A DNA stretch of 64,000 nucleotides from Rhodosorus marinus. Lineage: Eukaryota > Rhodophyta > Stylonematophyceae > Stylonematales > Stylonemataceae. Positions 10,871-22,153 of this stretch are shown in pieces; within the stretch, counting starts at the first letter, position 1; each line of letters starts with the position of its first letter. The translations under genes were made by a program, and so were the position numbers. The DNA is taken from NCBI GenBank assembly GCA_029953675.1, contig JAMWBK010000001.1, forward strand, positions 3,426,501 to 3,490,500. Direction: 5' to 3'. The notes under the pieces are model-generated. The model worked only from the letters and a program-made list of their open reading frames with translations. It made no database searches and was not told where the DNA came from.

Positions 10871-11871
10871 CAGTCGAGTGTCCCCTTCTGCGCCATCCTA
10901 AGCACAAAGTCCATGCCAAACCAATCTCTTCTAAAAAACAAGACAAAAGCGCAGAGATTTATTAACAACTCGAAGAATTTACCAATATGGAACCCCTCTT
11001 ATAGATTAACCTCATTCACTTCAAAACAAGTCCATAAATTTATAAAAACAATATATATATATCTGTTTTTACTGCTTTGTCAACCCCCTCTTAACGACGT
11101 TGACCAACCTCCAGCAGTGAATTCGACCGAATCCCATCTCATATATTGTTTTATAAAAAATATTTAATAGAATCAGTTCCCCTGCTGTCCCGCAGACCAT
11201 TTTTTACTATTTCTATTGATATAAAACCGACCCGGCTCATAAATTGTTTTTTCTTTCTTTTCAACTACATTTCTGTATGGAGGGCAAAAAACTTATATAA
11301 TAGTACAATACAAAGTTTTCCCCTGTATTATGTTCATATTTAAGAAGATATTTTTCGCGGGGTGTTGTCCTTTGTAATTTTATTATCTTTTCGGGAATAT
11401 TGAAGTTAGCGGATATTAACGATACATATAACGTATTAAGTAATTTGTATTTGTTTAAGAAAATAAAATATAGCGTCTATTTGGTATAGGAATGATAATT
11501 AGGGTTTCTATTGGAATGTGTTTTTGGGGAATTTTTAGTTGGGATGAATGGATTGGGTGGAATTGGATGGAAAATGGTTGAGAATGCGTTTAGGAAAAAG
11601 GGGTTTGGGGGGGGGAGGGGGGAAGATTTGGTAATGATGATGATTGGAATGAGATGGAAGGGCGGGCTGTGTTAAATGGTATTGGATCTTCTGGGAGATC
11701 TGGAGGTGAGAGGATAAAAGGGTGGGATATAATGAAGGGAGATTATGTGAAACTGCTAGGACAAGGGGCAGTGTATTGGAGGTGTGTGGAAGTGAACTGA
11801 GGTTTTTTGGAAGAGAAGAGGGGTCTGTGAAGGTGTTCGAGAGAGGGAGTTAGAGAGAGAAGTGTTTCACG
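10871..11871. promoter_or_regulatory. AT-rich spacer and C-depleted upstream region
   Basis: From 10970 to 11500 the sequence is AT-rich with no gene. From about 11500 to 11871 the plus strand has very few C residues and many G, A and T, including a long G run near 11605. It ends at the ATG of the PRA1 gene at 11872. The tract probably holds the promoter and 5' leader. No single TATA element can be assigned with confidence. Confidence 0.5.
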
Positions 11872-12604
11872 ATGTCAGATGGACGATACGAGAGAGTTAA
11901 CACCGAGGAGAATGATCCGGTGATAAGCAGCGTGAGGGGAAGTTATGCTGTTGCGCGTGTTGAGGAGGTGCCGTATGAAGCTCGAGCAGGGCGGCAGGAG
12001 GAGGTCCCTGAAAAGCAACCGGAGCGATTGGTCGTACTCGGGGTGGATGTTGAGCATGTGAAGGGTCAGGTACAGCGGCTTTTTAGCTGGATATCCGCCA
12101 GAGCGCGTCCGCTTGCTGAGTTTCTCAAATTTGAGAATCTGAGCGTGCCCAACCCGGTTGTTGCGGTTGAGAGGATCCGAATAAATCTCCAGAAGTTTTA
12201 CTACAACTACGTCGGTCTGTTCGTTGGTGGAGCAGCAGTATGCGTTCTGTACCATCCGTTCTCAACCGCGATTTTCGCGTTCGTCGCGTACCGGATATAT
12301 GGCAAGAAGAAGCGGCCAGGTAAGAACCCGGAAAGTGGATCGTGCATTCTCTTCAGCAACCTCAGAAACTATCAGGAGTCTAACAAGTAATAATGGTTTT
12401 CTCCTACCCCCAGTTGCCAGCGGTTACACAGTTCCAGTCATTATTGTTGGACTCATGACTGGATTCTTGGGTCATGTTCTCTCAGCGGTTGCTCTGTGCA
12501 GTGCAGCGAGCCTTACCCACGCAGCTCTGATGGTCCCGTCAGTCGAAGATATCCCCCCTCAACCGCAACCACAACGCGCCACCCCTGTGGAGCAGGTTGA
12601 CTAG
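11872..12604 (+). CDS. PRA1 family protein (prenylated Rab acceptor), copy 1
   Basis: Two exons, 11872-12319 and 12414-12604, give 212 residues. The donor GGTAAG follows an Arg-Pro codon pair and the acceptor is CCCCCAG; the frame closes through a Val codon split by the intron. PRA1 proteins are small four-helix membrane proteins of the ER and Golgi that bind prenylated Rab GTPases and influence vesicle trafficking. The first ~90 residues are polar. The PRA1 core follows: SVPNPVVAVERIRINLQKF, a YNYVGLFVGG start of the first hydrophobic hairpin, YHPFSTAIFAFVAYRIYGK, a basic turn, then a second hairpin VIIVGLMTGFLGHVLSAVAL. The tail is Pro/Gln-rich. The presence of both hairpins supports the splice model. 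A second, diverged PRA1 gene lies 3 kb downstream. Confidence 0.82.
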
Positions 12605-15600
12605 GAGAAACAAAACAACACCAGGATTCACGCTGGCCCCCTTGTAAAGTATGTGATTAGTTGGAGTGCAAGTTGCTGACTGAAGTGGAGGAGCGAAATG
12701 TATCCTCGTTGACTGCTGGCTCCGATGACGGATCTAATCGGTCTGCAATGTCAAGGAACATATTCGTCACACCTTGACCCTGTAAGAGTAGTGTCGACGA
12801 GCTGCTAGAGTACATCACAATCGAAAAAGGCGAGTGGGAACACTAGCATGCGCTTGTATTACGAGCCTAGAAAAAGCCGGTCAGCTTAGAGCTGAGCTTG
12901 AAGGAAGTTGAGAAATAAATTTCAGCGTTGAAGAAAACATCAAAGTGAGCGAATGCCAGAGTGGTAGACGGTCGCAACTCGCCGCAGCGTTGCGTTCTGA
13001 ACGCGGCACCGACGTGATGAAAGTGTCCGGCAGTCCACACTTTCCTTTCCTCCAGATCGTTGGCACGGCATAGGACATGCCTGATTGAGTAGAGCTAAGC
13101 ATTACCCTGGCGGTGAACACTCGGAATCAGCTACATGGACTCTTGTTCAGCAGGGTATTCCACTCCATCCTCTACGGCAGGGTCGGAGATGGCCTGCTTG
13201 TAGGATATCCGGGCAGCTCACCGGGAAGTGAAAGCCACTTCGTCAAAAGACGTGCTTTTGATCCAGCCTCAAGAGCAGTTAAGAAACACCTGCAACTAGG
13301 CTACGGAAAAGGAAACTAGAAAACAAGACAGAGCAACTGAGGGCGTCTTGCTAGCTGACAATCGGACTGGAAGGAAAGTACAACTATAGAAGGCAGTGGC
13401 ACCCGCCCAGCCCAAAAAGCAACGTCACGAGGCAACTCGAAAACCGCCTCCGTTCTAGTTTAATATTGAAATAAAAACCCATAAAAGATGGAATATACAT
13501 ACACGTGTTCTTATGCCAATCAAAATTAACTAGTACGTACTTAATTCGTTTTCACGGTGGAGGCTTTCTTTTATTTGTGAAATTAAATGGAAACCGGTCC
13601 GCTACAGAACGGGACGAATTTTGGTAGTTTGGCTTCAGGGTGACCATATGTTGTGATGTAGTTACTTTTCGTCTTCAACTTTTGGTTCGTGGCACTGTCT
13701 ACGTACCCACATCTGGGTCGACTCTATTGTCCTTGCACTCTTCCTTGTCGTTGTAAACGACCCAAAACACCTAAAGGCGGGCACCTCTTCCGCCACCTCC
13801 GCAACGAAGGGACAGTCGGGAGAGGGCGGAGGTTTGGCGAGCGAGTCGCTACCCACTTAGGGTTACTGCTGCTGAATTTTTTACTACTACATCCGTTGAG
13901 TGCCGTGAGTACAGCAAGGAAACTAGGATTCGAAGCACGCACAACCGTTATAAACCGGAGGTGCCCCAGCGGGGAAAACAAAGCTGACGATTGACCTCAC
14001 AGCTGGTTGCTCGTGGTGTTGCGAAGACGGTGCAATCGATAGTACTGTCTCCTGGGATAAATTGAGACTGGTATGGGCTGATTGCTATTTTGGACACTGG
14101 TGGGTGACGCTGTGAGTTAATCGTATTTTTGTGTGATGAACTACATCATGAACGAGGTGGACTGATTCCGATATTTGGACAAGCGGATATTTATCCTTGC
14201 ATCATGATGGAGTTGAATCAGACCGAGAGAGCAGCGGCTATGCCTCACCCTGCAAAGTAAAGGCGGCGCCGAACAGTGGCCGTCCATCTAGACAGCACGA
14301 GAAGAGGCAACCCTCTAGTACGGCTGTGAAAAGCTACAGGAAGCAAAAAACGCATAGCATACACTTCGACCAAAGAATAATCCAGGGACCCAATGTGCCA
14401 ATGCCTCCACCAGCCAGTTCTGGACGTGCAAACTGAATCTTAAGAGTTCTGGACAGGAAAAGAAGAGGGAAGAAGAAACATCGAGCCCTGAGGATAGAAA
14501 AAAGCTCAAAAATTCATACAGAGTATTCAGAAATACCACAAGAGACTTGCAACTCATCTTAAGCTGCCCCGGAGATGCCCCACTATCCACCCAATCCTTC
14601 CCATCTTATCCCCTTCAATGAAAACCTGATCGATGGAAACTTCACCGCTGACACCTACTCGACAGCACACGAATTCTTGAAAAACCAATAAAACAATTTT
14701 ACACGAATACCAGGGGTATTTTATTCTCATGCCATTTCAGACTGCCTTTTTTATTACAACAAAAACAAGAATATCGGCTCCACAATGAAAACCAATTAGG
14801 GGGAAAAAGTTGGAAGGAAAAATTATCCTTTCTTTTGATCGAGTATCTTGAAGTTGATTGATCAAACATGCTATGCTTTTTACCAGCCCCTTGGACTGAG
14901 TCCTCACATGTCATTTTATTTCATATAACAAAATAATAACGGAAATTATTCAACATACTTCACACCCCAAGACTAAATCAAAGGGTTGGATTGGATGGTT
15001 GCAAAAAAATGGAGAAAGATTTTCCGAAGGAGCAAAAACGAGGATTCCCCCCTCGCCCTTGGACCTTTAACGAAAAATGATCGATTGGGGGTAAAAATAA
15101 TTAAAAAGCCAAATATAATCCATTGGTCGGGATTAATCAGAAGGGGTAGCAACGGACGAACAAAAACATCTTGGACCATAATGATTGATATCTACTTGAA
15201 TATTTCTAAAATCTTCCCTCGACACCCATTCGCCAAAAAAGAGCGGGTGAATATTTCTTATCATTTTTTGTGGAAGAAAATCATGTCAAAAATACCGTTG
15301 ACGGATGACACTACCCATCATGAGGGGCCGCAAGGCGAAAAGGCGCGATTTGAAATGAATATATAGCTTCAACTGTCATCTCCATTAACAATCAATATTA
15401 TAGTGGAAGGTTATGAATTGTATAAAGAAAATGATTTTGATGGGTATAGATTGATTTATGTGGATGACACTTTGAAGTGGTTGTGAAGCGGAAAACGTAT
15501 AGGGAGTGGTTTGAGGACTATTTGCTGGGAAATCTGCCATGGGAAGGAGTTGGGAGAGGGAAGGGTTCGGGAGGGAAGGCAGTGGGAAAAAGGATTTGGA

Positions 15601-15681
15601 TCGGTAGTGTGAAGGAGGATCTGCTCGATCGCGTGGGTTTTTGTGTTTGGTTTTTTGGAAGTGTTTTGGGAGCATCAGACC
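12605..15681. other. Intergenic stretch between the PRA1 genes
   Basis: No recognisable gene. Short open frames around 13.1, 13.7-14.0 and 15.0-15.4 kb have no domain I can name. From about 14.6 to 15.4 kb the sequence is AT-rich. From 15470 to 15680 the plus strand is G-rich and C-poor, as before other plus-strand genes, and leads into the next coding region. Confidence 0.5.
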
Positions 15682-16270
15682 ATGACGACTGAGTATCAGC
15701 CTCTGGGTGGAGACAAGGAGTCCGGGACGCCGAGCGGAACACCCAGTACTTTTCAGGAGATTACGGGCAAGTTGAAAACCGCGTGGGCCACTGCCAACGA
15801 TGAGAAAAGGCCATGGGGTGAGTTCTTTGCGTTTTCGCAAATGGCGGTTCCCACTTTGGGAGACGTGGAGACTTGGGGATGGAACAACTTGAAGGAATTC
15901 AAGGGCAACTTCTTCCTGATCTTCTATGTTGTCTGGTTGATCATGGTTGTGCTTAATCCGGTGGGTACACTGTTCATGTGCCTTTTCCTGTACCTGTCCC
16001 GGTATCTAGTCTCTTCTCCGGGTAAGTACTGCAAGCTTTCTTTTTCTCTGGCTGACTCGGTTAATTGCTCCGCCATGCTTGATTCGAGGGATCTAAAGTT
16101 TGTCTCTCTGGGTTCCACCAGATACCAGCGGCCTGCCGTTGTTCGCAAGCAAGGTCTTGATGGTGCTATGCGTCCTATACTTTTCCTCGAAAGCCATTCT
16201 TGCGGCAACTGTTATCAGCTTTTTAGTAGCCTTAAGGTTATTTTTTTTCAAGCCAGTCTCTGATTTCTAA
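15682..16270 (+). CDS. PRA1 family protein, copy 2 (diverged)
   Basis: The ATG at 15682 (CCATGACG context) opens exon 1, 15682-16021. Exon 2 is modelled as 16122-16270 after the acceptor CCACCAG, giving 162 residues. The N-terminus is polar. The PRA1-like part begins around RPWGEFFAFSQMAVP, continues as WNNLKEFKGNFFLIFYVVWL and a first hydrophobic hairpin VVLNPVGTLFMCLFLYL, then a Ser-Pro turn and a second hairpin KVLMVLCVLYFSSKAILAATV. These features match Rab-acceptor membrane proteins of the ER/Golgi. The C-terminal end is uncertain: an alternative splice from 16246 to the strong acceptor before 16371 would replace the last residues with a short tail. The 3' end faces the pterin dehydratase gene 118 bp away. 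Confidence 0.7.
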
Positions 16271-16388
16271 TCCTTGTAAGCCCTTGTGTTCCGTCGGATG
16301 CATGAATGTACATCCTTTTGCCAGCACATTCTGTAAAACACTGTTTCTCCCATCTCAATCTGGTTTCAGGCGGTCGGATTGGTGTGAT

Positions 16389-17166
16389 TCAGGGCTTCTT
16401 GGATAGCTCAACGGGAAGCCCGTCAATGCAAACTGCCATAATGAAATCATTGTCCGTCAAGCCATCCAAAGCATGCGTCATAAGATCGATTTGAACGTAC
16501 TGGTAGCCTTTTTGTTTGCCGAAAAGTGCCATGCGCGTTTCGTGTGAGTCCATGGTCACGATTGGCGAGCTTTCCTCACATCCACACAAAGACTGCAGAA
16601 GCCAGAACAACAAGCCGCTTACCGGTTATATGAAGGTCGGGATGGTGTCCCTGTCCTTCTGCGACTTGACCAATTCGATTGATGTAATCCAAAGCAGATA
16701 CAAAGTTCTTCAGTTTCAGCTTCTTCGTGATGCTCTTGGAGTCGTCAGAAATTGACCATCCCTTTACGAGCTTCATTTTCTCTGTAGCCTCCTCACCACT
16801 GAGAGCCGCTACGCACCATGCACCAAGCAATCCCAAGAAGAAGGTAAGAATTTTCAACTGATGGCCAGACCAGTAAGACAAAAAAAACGTAGTTTGGGGT
16901 AACAGGAAAACCGGCCAAGAAAAGTTCCCATTGGAGACCCAGTTCCATTCATTGCGAGCTGTCCCCGGGATGATATTCATCCCAAACATCTCACCTCCAA
17001 TACCTTCACAAGGCACACACTTCGAGTCCTGATTAATCTCAGACATTTCCATCTTGGCAGCGGCTGTCGTGAAATACCTACAAGCACTTTTTTTGCAACA
17101 GGCATCCCCCACAAACCCCGCCGCGTTCAACCCCGGCCACCCGGACCATAGCACACAAGAAAGCAC
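16389..17166 (-). CDS. Pterin-4-alpha-carbinolamine dehydratase
   Basis: Three exons on the minus strand, 17166-16995, 16808-16623 and 16507-16389, give 158 residues. The enzyme dehydrates 4a-hydroxytetrahydropterin and so recycles the pterin cofactor; in plants and bacteria it also occurs as small organellar or free-standing forms. Evidence: a KCVPCEG motif at the start of the mature domain, LSGEEATEKMKLVKGWSIS, KKLKLKNFVSALDYINRIGQVAE, the hallmark GHHPDL with the catalytic histidines, and VQIDLMTHALDGLTDNDF, where the TH..GLT block is characteristic. Both introns close in phase 1 and join these blocks at the expected spacing. The first ~38 residues look like an organellar presequence (basic, Ala/Ser/Cys-rich, ending RYFTTAAAK), so a mitochondrial or plastid location is likely. 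A Met at residue 39 or 41 could start a cytosolic form. Confidence 0.87.
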
Positions 17167-19167
17167 TCAACGTCAGGAAGAAGGCCGACGCCTCAAAACG
17201 CGAGTCAAAGGCAAAAAGAAACGACAATGTTCTATCACCTGGTTGAGAACCCGCGACGAGCTAGGAGCCCAGTACGCAAAGCGACGAATGAAGTCATGGC
17301 TTCGACACAAAAACGGAGTTCCACCAAAGGCTCTTCAACAAGATAACATTCAAGCAGAGAACCAAAGCTATCCCCGAGACACTAGCTGCACTTCACGCCA
17401 AACTGGATTGGTAGTCTCTCCAACAGGCTTGTTAGACACTTATGTCAGCGGAAAAGATGAACGTGCTTTACTAATCATACCGGTGTACTCACACGTTCTG
17501 AGAACGCTTTCTCGGTGTCCATGTCTTGGCTGACGGTATCTCTTTCTATTGCAATGGAATGTGAGCCTGGAACCTAAGAGAGCGCATCAATCCAGTAGCA
17601 AGGATTGAGTTTGGAGGAGGGGCCGGGGGTGGGGCTCATTGAATTTCAGCTTGGTTTTGTTTTTGGTTCCAAGACGCCTCTGCCTTCATTAACATAGAAT
17701 ACATGCTACAGAAACACAAACCCGAGTGGGAAGAGACCATCTCCGCCCTCACAGACCCAAACAGACCTGGTGCTTTTTAAGCAAAAACAGCGGATGCGGG
17801 GAAGGGGGGAGGCGGCCGGGTGCTAACAACCCCCAGCTGGAAGAAAAAGGAAAAAAGGAAACGTCCGTCCTTCTTGGAAACCAAAAGAGCAAAGATTGCT
17901 TCTGGTTCAAGTCGTCAGAAATACAATTATCCACTCTACATCAATGCAAAAAGTCAATCCCATCGCCTGCCCCACTACGAAAACCCTTCCACCAATCCAT
18001 GGCATGGAATCGGATATCGCCTAATCAAAAAGAGTATCGTCAATCAATATATGGAATAAAACGACTAGCTTCAATCAGAAATAGAAAACGACCGTATTCA
18101 ATCAATTTGGTTTCAGGATGATTAGTCCCGGTTGCTGGAGTCGCCACTACGAAGGGATCACGAGGCTGTTTTACGAACTTGAGCACCCTTAAAGCCTTGG
18201 GCTTTACCGAGCGATCTGCTCCTTTTGCGCCCTCAGCCACCAGTTTTCAGTAGGCCGACGCAGGTGACCTCTCCGCCCGGAGCTGTCCGTGTGCGCAATA
18301 ATGCGGATCTCATATGCGCGGCAGGGTTACCGCTTCTGTTTGCTCTACTCCTAGACAGCTATCACCATCAACTTAAAACATGCTGTCCTTTGCCCCGGCG
18401 TTGGGACGCTGGTGACATGCTGTCTCGGTCTACTGTTTATCCACGACAGGATAATGTAGTTGCACTGCCTTTTGCGCCAACTAGTGGAGTTGATCGCGGA
18501 AATTCTTCTAATGGTTAAGACTCCCCTTCGTAAGCTACCGTGCCAAAAGATCTCTCCGGCAGTCCCAAATCCTGACGCAGGCTAAGGACAAACTAAGCGT
18601 CTGTTCAGACAACACCCTTGAGGCTAGGCGAAACAGGGGGAACGGGCTCTACTGCTAAGGCAAAAGTAGAATGCCACAAGCATAACACTCAGCGAAGAGA
18701 GGAAAACCCGAGTGATTCTCATCGCGATCGCGAAAACGGTCCCGAAGGCATACTGCGACTGGACTTTGAATGAACCGATCCCCAACTAACCCTGCCAATG
18801 TTCAACAGTCCGTGAGGCGAGGTTGCGGTCTGCTTTGACCCCGAAGAAATGCTTTGCTGCTGACTTCTATTGTATCTTCGTGAAGCTGCCTTGGAGTCAT
18901 GAGCGTGAGAGACAATCCTTCTGGAAGACTTGCTCCCCCTCTGACGCATAACGAGCGCAACCGGGAAAACCGACATCAGCTCTCACAGGCTTTGGGGTTC
19001 GGTTCGGTTCGGAGTAGACATGTTGCCGGCCACGAACTGACTTGGTTTCTATTGAGGACATCGAAAGGGACAGTCCAACAGCTAGAAACGGCAGTGTCAA
19101 GTACAAGCCGGTCCTAATCTTCCGTAGATGGACGCGTCTTGATGGGGGTTTCGCCTCTACCGCGTGG
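17167..19167. other. Intergenic stretch with a dispersed repeat
   Basis: No recognisable gene. Short frames on both strands lack domains. The interval 18608-18750 is related to 40627-40779 and is listed as a dispersed repeat. Confidence 0.5.
18608..18750. repeat. Dispersed repeat, copy A (partner at 40.6 kb)
   Basis: Shared words in the same order and orientation include GACAA..ACCCTGAGG-like sequence, CGGGCTC, AGAA(T/C)GCCAC, CTCA(G/A)CGAAGAGAG and, best conserved, GCGATCGCGAAAAC(G/A)GTCCC. The two copies have diverged with many substitutions and small indels. No coding potential was recognised. This looks like an old dispersed element. Confidence 0.55.
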
Positions 19168-20211
19168 ATGAGCACCTATCAAAGCCTTCGAGCTGCTCTC
19201 GAACAGATTGTTTCTTGCAAACTGTTTGTTGAAGGTAAGTGGCGATCCGGTTTAGAGGTTTGGAGAGGTATAGATTGGCACTTGTTGGTATCTGAAAAGT
19301 GTTTCGCTATTTTTTTGGCTTTTCCCTCGTTCGATCTTTGGGTCGCGTAGATGTTCTCTTCATTGCTCTTGGCTTGAAGCCGGTGGTAAGCACGAAAGCT
19401 GTCCCCTCCGCCTGGTAGCGAAAGGTCGGCTGAGAATCGTCATCTCACAGCTTCCCTTCACTTTTCAAACAGCTGCTCCTCTCACCGAATCATAGAGTAT
19501 CTGACGGACAGGTTCAGCGAGTCACAGAAGTTCTGCGCGAGCGAGCGGTCAGATGCGTTTCTCTGGACGGTTTTACGACATGCGTAGTGAACGTTGACCT
19601 AGTTTCCGCCAAGCTCTCTGCGCTGGAGAGCATATCGGACCTGTCCAAAGCACACGGGCTTGTGTGTCCCAGAGTTGTAGATGTCAGGCGTGCGCTTAGA
19701 TCTCCGCAGCTAGTGAATTCAGACGATCGCTTCGCGCTGTTCCATTCGGTCAAAGCTCACATCAAAAGTTTGCTAACCGGAGAACAGGTTGATGTGGATC
19801 CTAGCGTCGCTTGCGTGACCGCGGGCTGGCTTCTGGACTATCCTAGCCTGTACTATCCAAGCTACGACGGGAACTGTTTGAGTGAAGTAGCTTTGAGGTT
19901 GTACCGGTGTTACACTACAAGCAACGGGTAAGAGGCCTGGATTGCTCTCCCTCCTTTTTCAAATATCACGCGAAACACGCGTGAAAACTAGTTGTTAACC
20001 TCCGTGGCCCTCTATCAGGCGTACAGACACGATCATTTGTAGCTTCTCCACACCATCAGATGGCTCCAGTACAGAGGATGAGGATGAGGCGCTCATGGAG
20101 GAATACTGGAAACAGTTCCGCTACCGGGTAGAAAAGAAGAACCTTCAGACGATCTTCCCCAAACAGCACCATACGAGGTCGGAAGTCTGTTTGAGTCATG
20201 TCGCGCTGTGA
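19168..20211 (+). CDS. UPF0739 (C1orf74-like, DUF4504) family protein, probable
   Basis: Four exons, 19168-19234, 19351-19385, 19473-19927 and 20019-20211, join in frame (phases 1, 0, 2) to give 249 residues. Family members are typically close to 270 residues and have no established biochemical role. Support for the model: every donor is GTAAG-type, every acceptor is AG, and the joins give continuous hydrophobic and polar patterns: LFVEDVLFIALGLKPV, then LLLSPNHRVSDG, then VRCVSLDGFTTCVVNVDL. Downstream is the striking CVTAGWLLDYPSLYYPSYDG followed by NCLSEVALRLY. The C-terminus has an acidic STEDEDE patch. The family assignment rests on my recollection of the LLSPNH, DGF and GxLLDYP-type blocks, so it is tentative. 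That this is a real gene is better supported than its name. An in-frame ATG at 19042 would extend the N-terminus by 42 residues. Confidence 0.6.
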
Positions 20212-21067
20212 TGGGACGCCATGAGGAGACGATGTATTGGTGTCGTTCAGTTTAGGTCATCCACGTGATCACCCTATGGCTTCTCAGAGGCTTTGGACTA
20301 TCCTATCCAGTCGCTGACGCACAACTGAGAACACGATGTGGAGTAGTTGCATGGGGATAATGACCAAAGTACAACGCGTCGTCCGCTGCAAGGTTCGAGT
20401 ACCCAGCTTCGTGATGTTTGGAGATGTATAATACTCACCGCGACCCCCTAATTTAGGCAGCTGACGAACGGAGCGAAGCCCACGTGTACGTGCCCAGAAC
20501 GAGCGGATTTCGGATAGATTTGCTCTTTATCCCTGTCTAACCATGTCCGTGGGAACACAGAGTCATCTACTGAAAAGGACTGTCGCTCGGCTTCAGGGCC
20601 ACGGGAGCGCTTGGGAAGGAACGCTCGTCTAGCACGACTCCTCCCGACGAAAAGTGGTGCGTGGTCACGTTGGGAAGCTTCCAGCTACATGGAAAAACAA
20701 CTAAAACTATGTAGATGTTTCTCACCAGATGTGATAAGGCCACGAGACACGACGACCACCAGCACCGTCCTCCCTCCATCCCCTTTCTCTTCCAGATGGC
20801 AATCCGCCGCCAAACCCTTCGTTTTTCCTCCCATTTAACAGTGTTTCATTTTATGATAATATGAAACCGCCACCCTAAAACATCCCAAAATATAATCACA
20901 AGCCCTATCCATAAATTCGTTTTATAAGAAAACTTACAAACTCCCGCGCAATGTCTATTAATATTACCACTATAAGAAAATATTCGTAAATATTTAAAAT
21001 AGAAGATTTAAGGCGGTTGCGTAATTATTTAAATTATAGGATATACAAATACGAGATATTTGTAATT
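20212..21067. other. Intergenic stretch, AT-rich at its end
   Basis: No recognisable gene. From about 20840 to 21067 the sequence is AT-rich with many short A and T runs and could include the 3' region of the minus-strand gene that ends at 21068. Confidence 0.45.
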
Positions 21068-21394
21068 CTAGATGATAAATGGGGATGAAGGAATTGTATT
21101 TGTTTTTGTGAATGTTTGACGTATGACGGATGAGCGGAGGTCTGCGGGATGGTGGGGAGGGTATGGATTGAAGGCGTCTGGCCTGGTGTTCATGGTGACT
21201 AGGACTTTGTTTTTGAGCTCTGTCTTGGTCTTAGGGTGGTGCTTGATTTGGGCTTCGTCGTGTAGCGCAGAGGGTTTGAGTTTTTGTTTCGTCGCGATGA
21301 GGAGTTCTGGCATTGTGCTCTTGCTCTTCCTAGAAGCGTCGTAAGCTGCGAGGAGTTTTTTTCCCTTCTGGAAACCACCTCTCTGTCCCGACAT
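21068..21394 (-). CDS. Small basic hypothetical protein
   Basis: A 108-residue minus-strand frame starting at the ATG complementary to 21392-21394. An in-frame upstream Met at 21481 exists, but the context favours 21394. The protein is rich in Lys, Arg and Thr with a KGKKLLAAYDASRKSKS start and a NPYPPHHPADLRS segment. I do not recognise it. Support for a gene comes mainly from location: the plus strand at 21595-21790 is C-rich and G-poor, the mirror image of tracts before plus-strand genes here and similar to the one before the cyclin gene. The complementary plus frame (21123-21344) is hydrophobic and less convincing. Further 5' or 3' exons are possible. Confidence 0.4.
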   Translation of the reverse strand: MSGQRGGFQKGKKLLAAYDASRKSKSTMPELLIATKQKLKPSALHDEAQIKHHPKTKTELKNKVLVTMNTRPDAFNPYPPHHPADLRSSVIRQTFTKTNTIPSSPFII

Positions 21395-22153
21395 CTTCGC
21401 CGCATTGAGTCTCTGATCTGAGACATAGTGGCAATAAATGCTCTGTTGTGAAATCAAGAAGACGAGTCTCCTTAACTTCAACGACCAGGATTGGCCTACA
21501 AAAGGCCCGGCTCTAGTGATGATTCCAGCGACGGCACACCGCGGTTTGGGTGAGGTGGAGTGGAGTGGAATGGAGTGGACTCCTCACAGTTTCCGGCAAT
21601 CCCCCCCCCTCCCCGCCCTCATAAACCTCCATTCACCCGAAACCAAACTCATCAATTCGTCTCTTCAACAAGGCGATTCGTATTCAAACAGTCAGTAAAA
21701 AAAATCGTTTCAAAAAGATCTCAAACTGAAACGTCGCAAAAACCCCCAAATCAGCTTTTCACATCCTTTCCCGGGGCTTCTCAGATTTACTTTTTTGGAA
21801 ATAAAACCGACCATTCGAAAATCTAATCCTTCAGATTGATTGTTTTTCAGTTAAATTCACTCCGCAATTGTTTGGAAGTGAACCTTCGGCTTCTGCGCGA
21901 CATGGACAGCTCGCTTCTGAGTCGTCTGAGGTGTGTTACAGGCTGTCCTCTACGATCGGGGTCGGGTTGGAGGGATGACGAATGAGCTAAGGTCGCCCAC
22001 CTGGGCGAGAGGGGGTACTTGCTTTTGGTTTTTGGGGAAAAATAATGTTATTGGATTTTTAAATAAATATTGAATAAGGCTTACATAGTGCAGCAAAAGG
22101 GGTACTAGCTGATGTGGTGCTTTCGGTGCAGCATGAATAAAATATTACGTGGG
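21395..22153. promoter_or_regulatory. Intergenic stretch with C-rich upstream tract
   Basis: The plus strand at 21595-21790 is C-rich and G-poor and is the likely promoter and leader of the minus-strand gene below it. From 21830 to 22153 I see no gene; this interval should include the 3' end of the cyclin transcript. Confidence 0.4.

Noticed and set aside
12950-13020. tRNA-like stretch (GTGGTAGACGG... GTTCTGAAC)
   Set aside because: No cloverleaf could be drawn: no matching acceptor stem and no proper T-loop.
13920-13990. GGATTCGAAGC, like a minus-strand tRNA B box
   Set aside because: There is no A box or acceptor pairing at the required distance.
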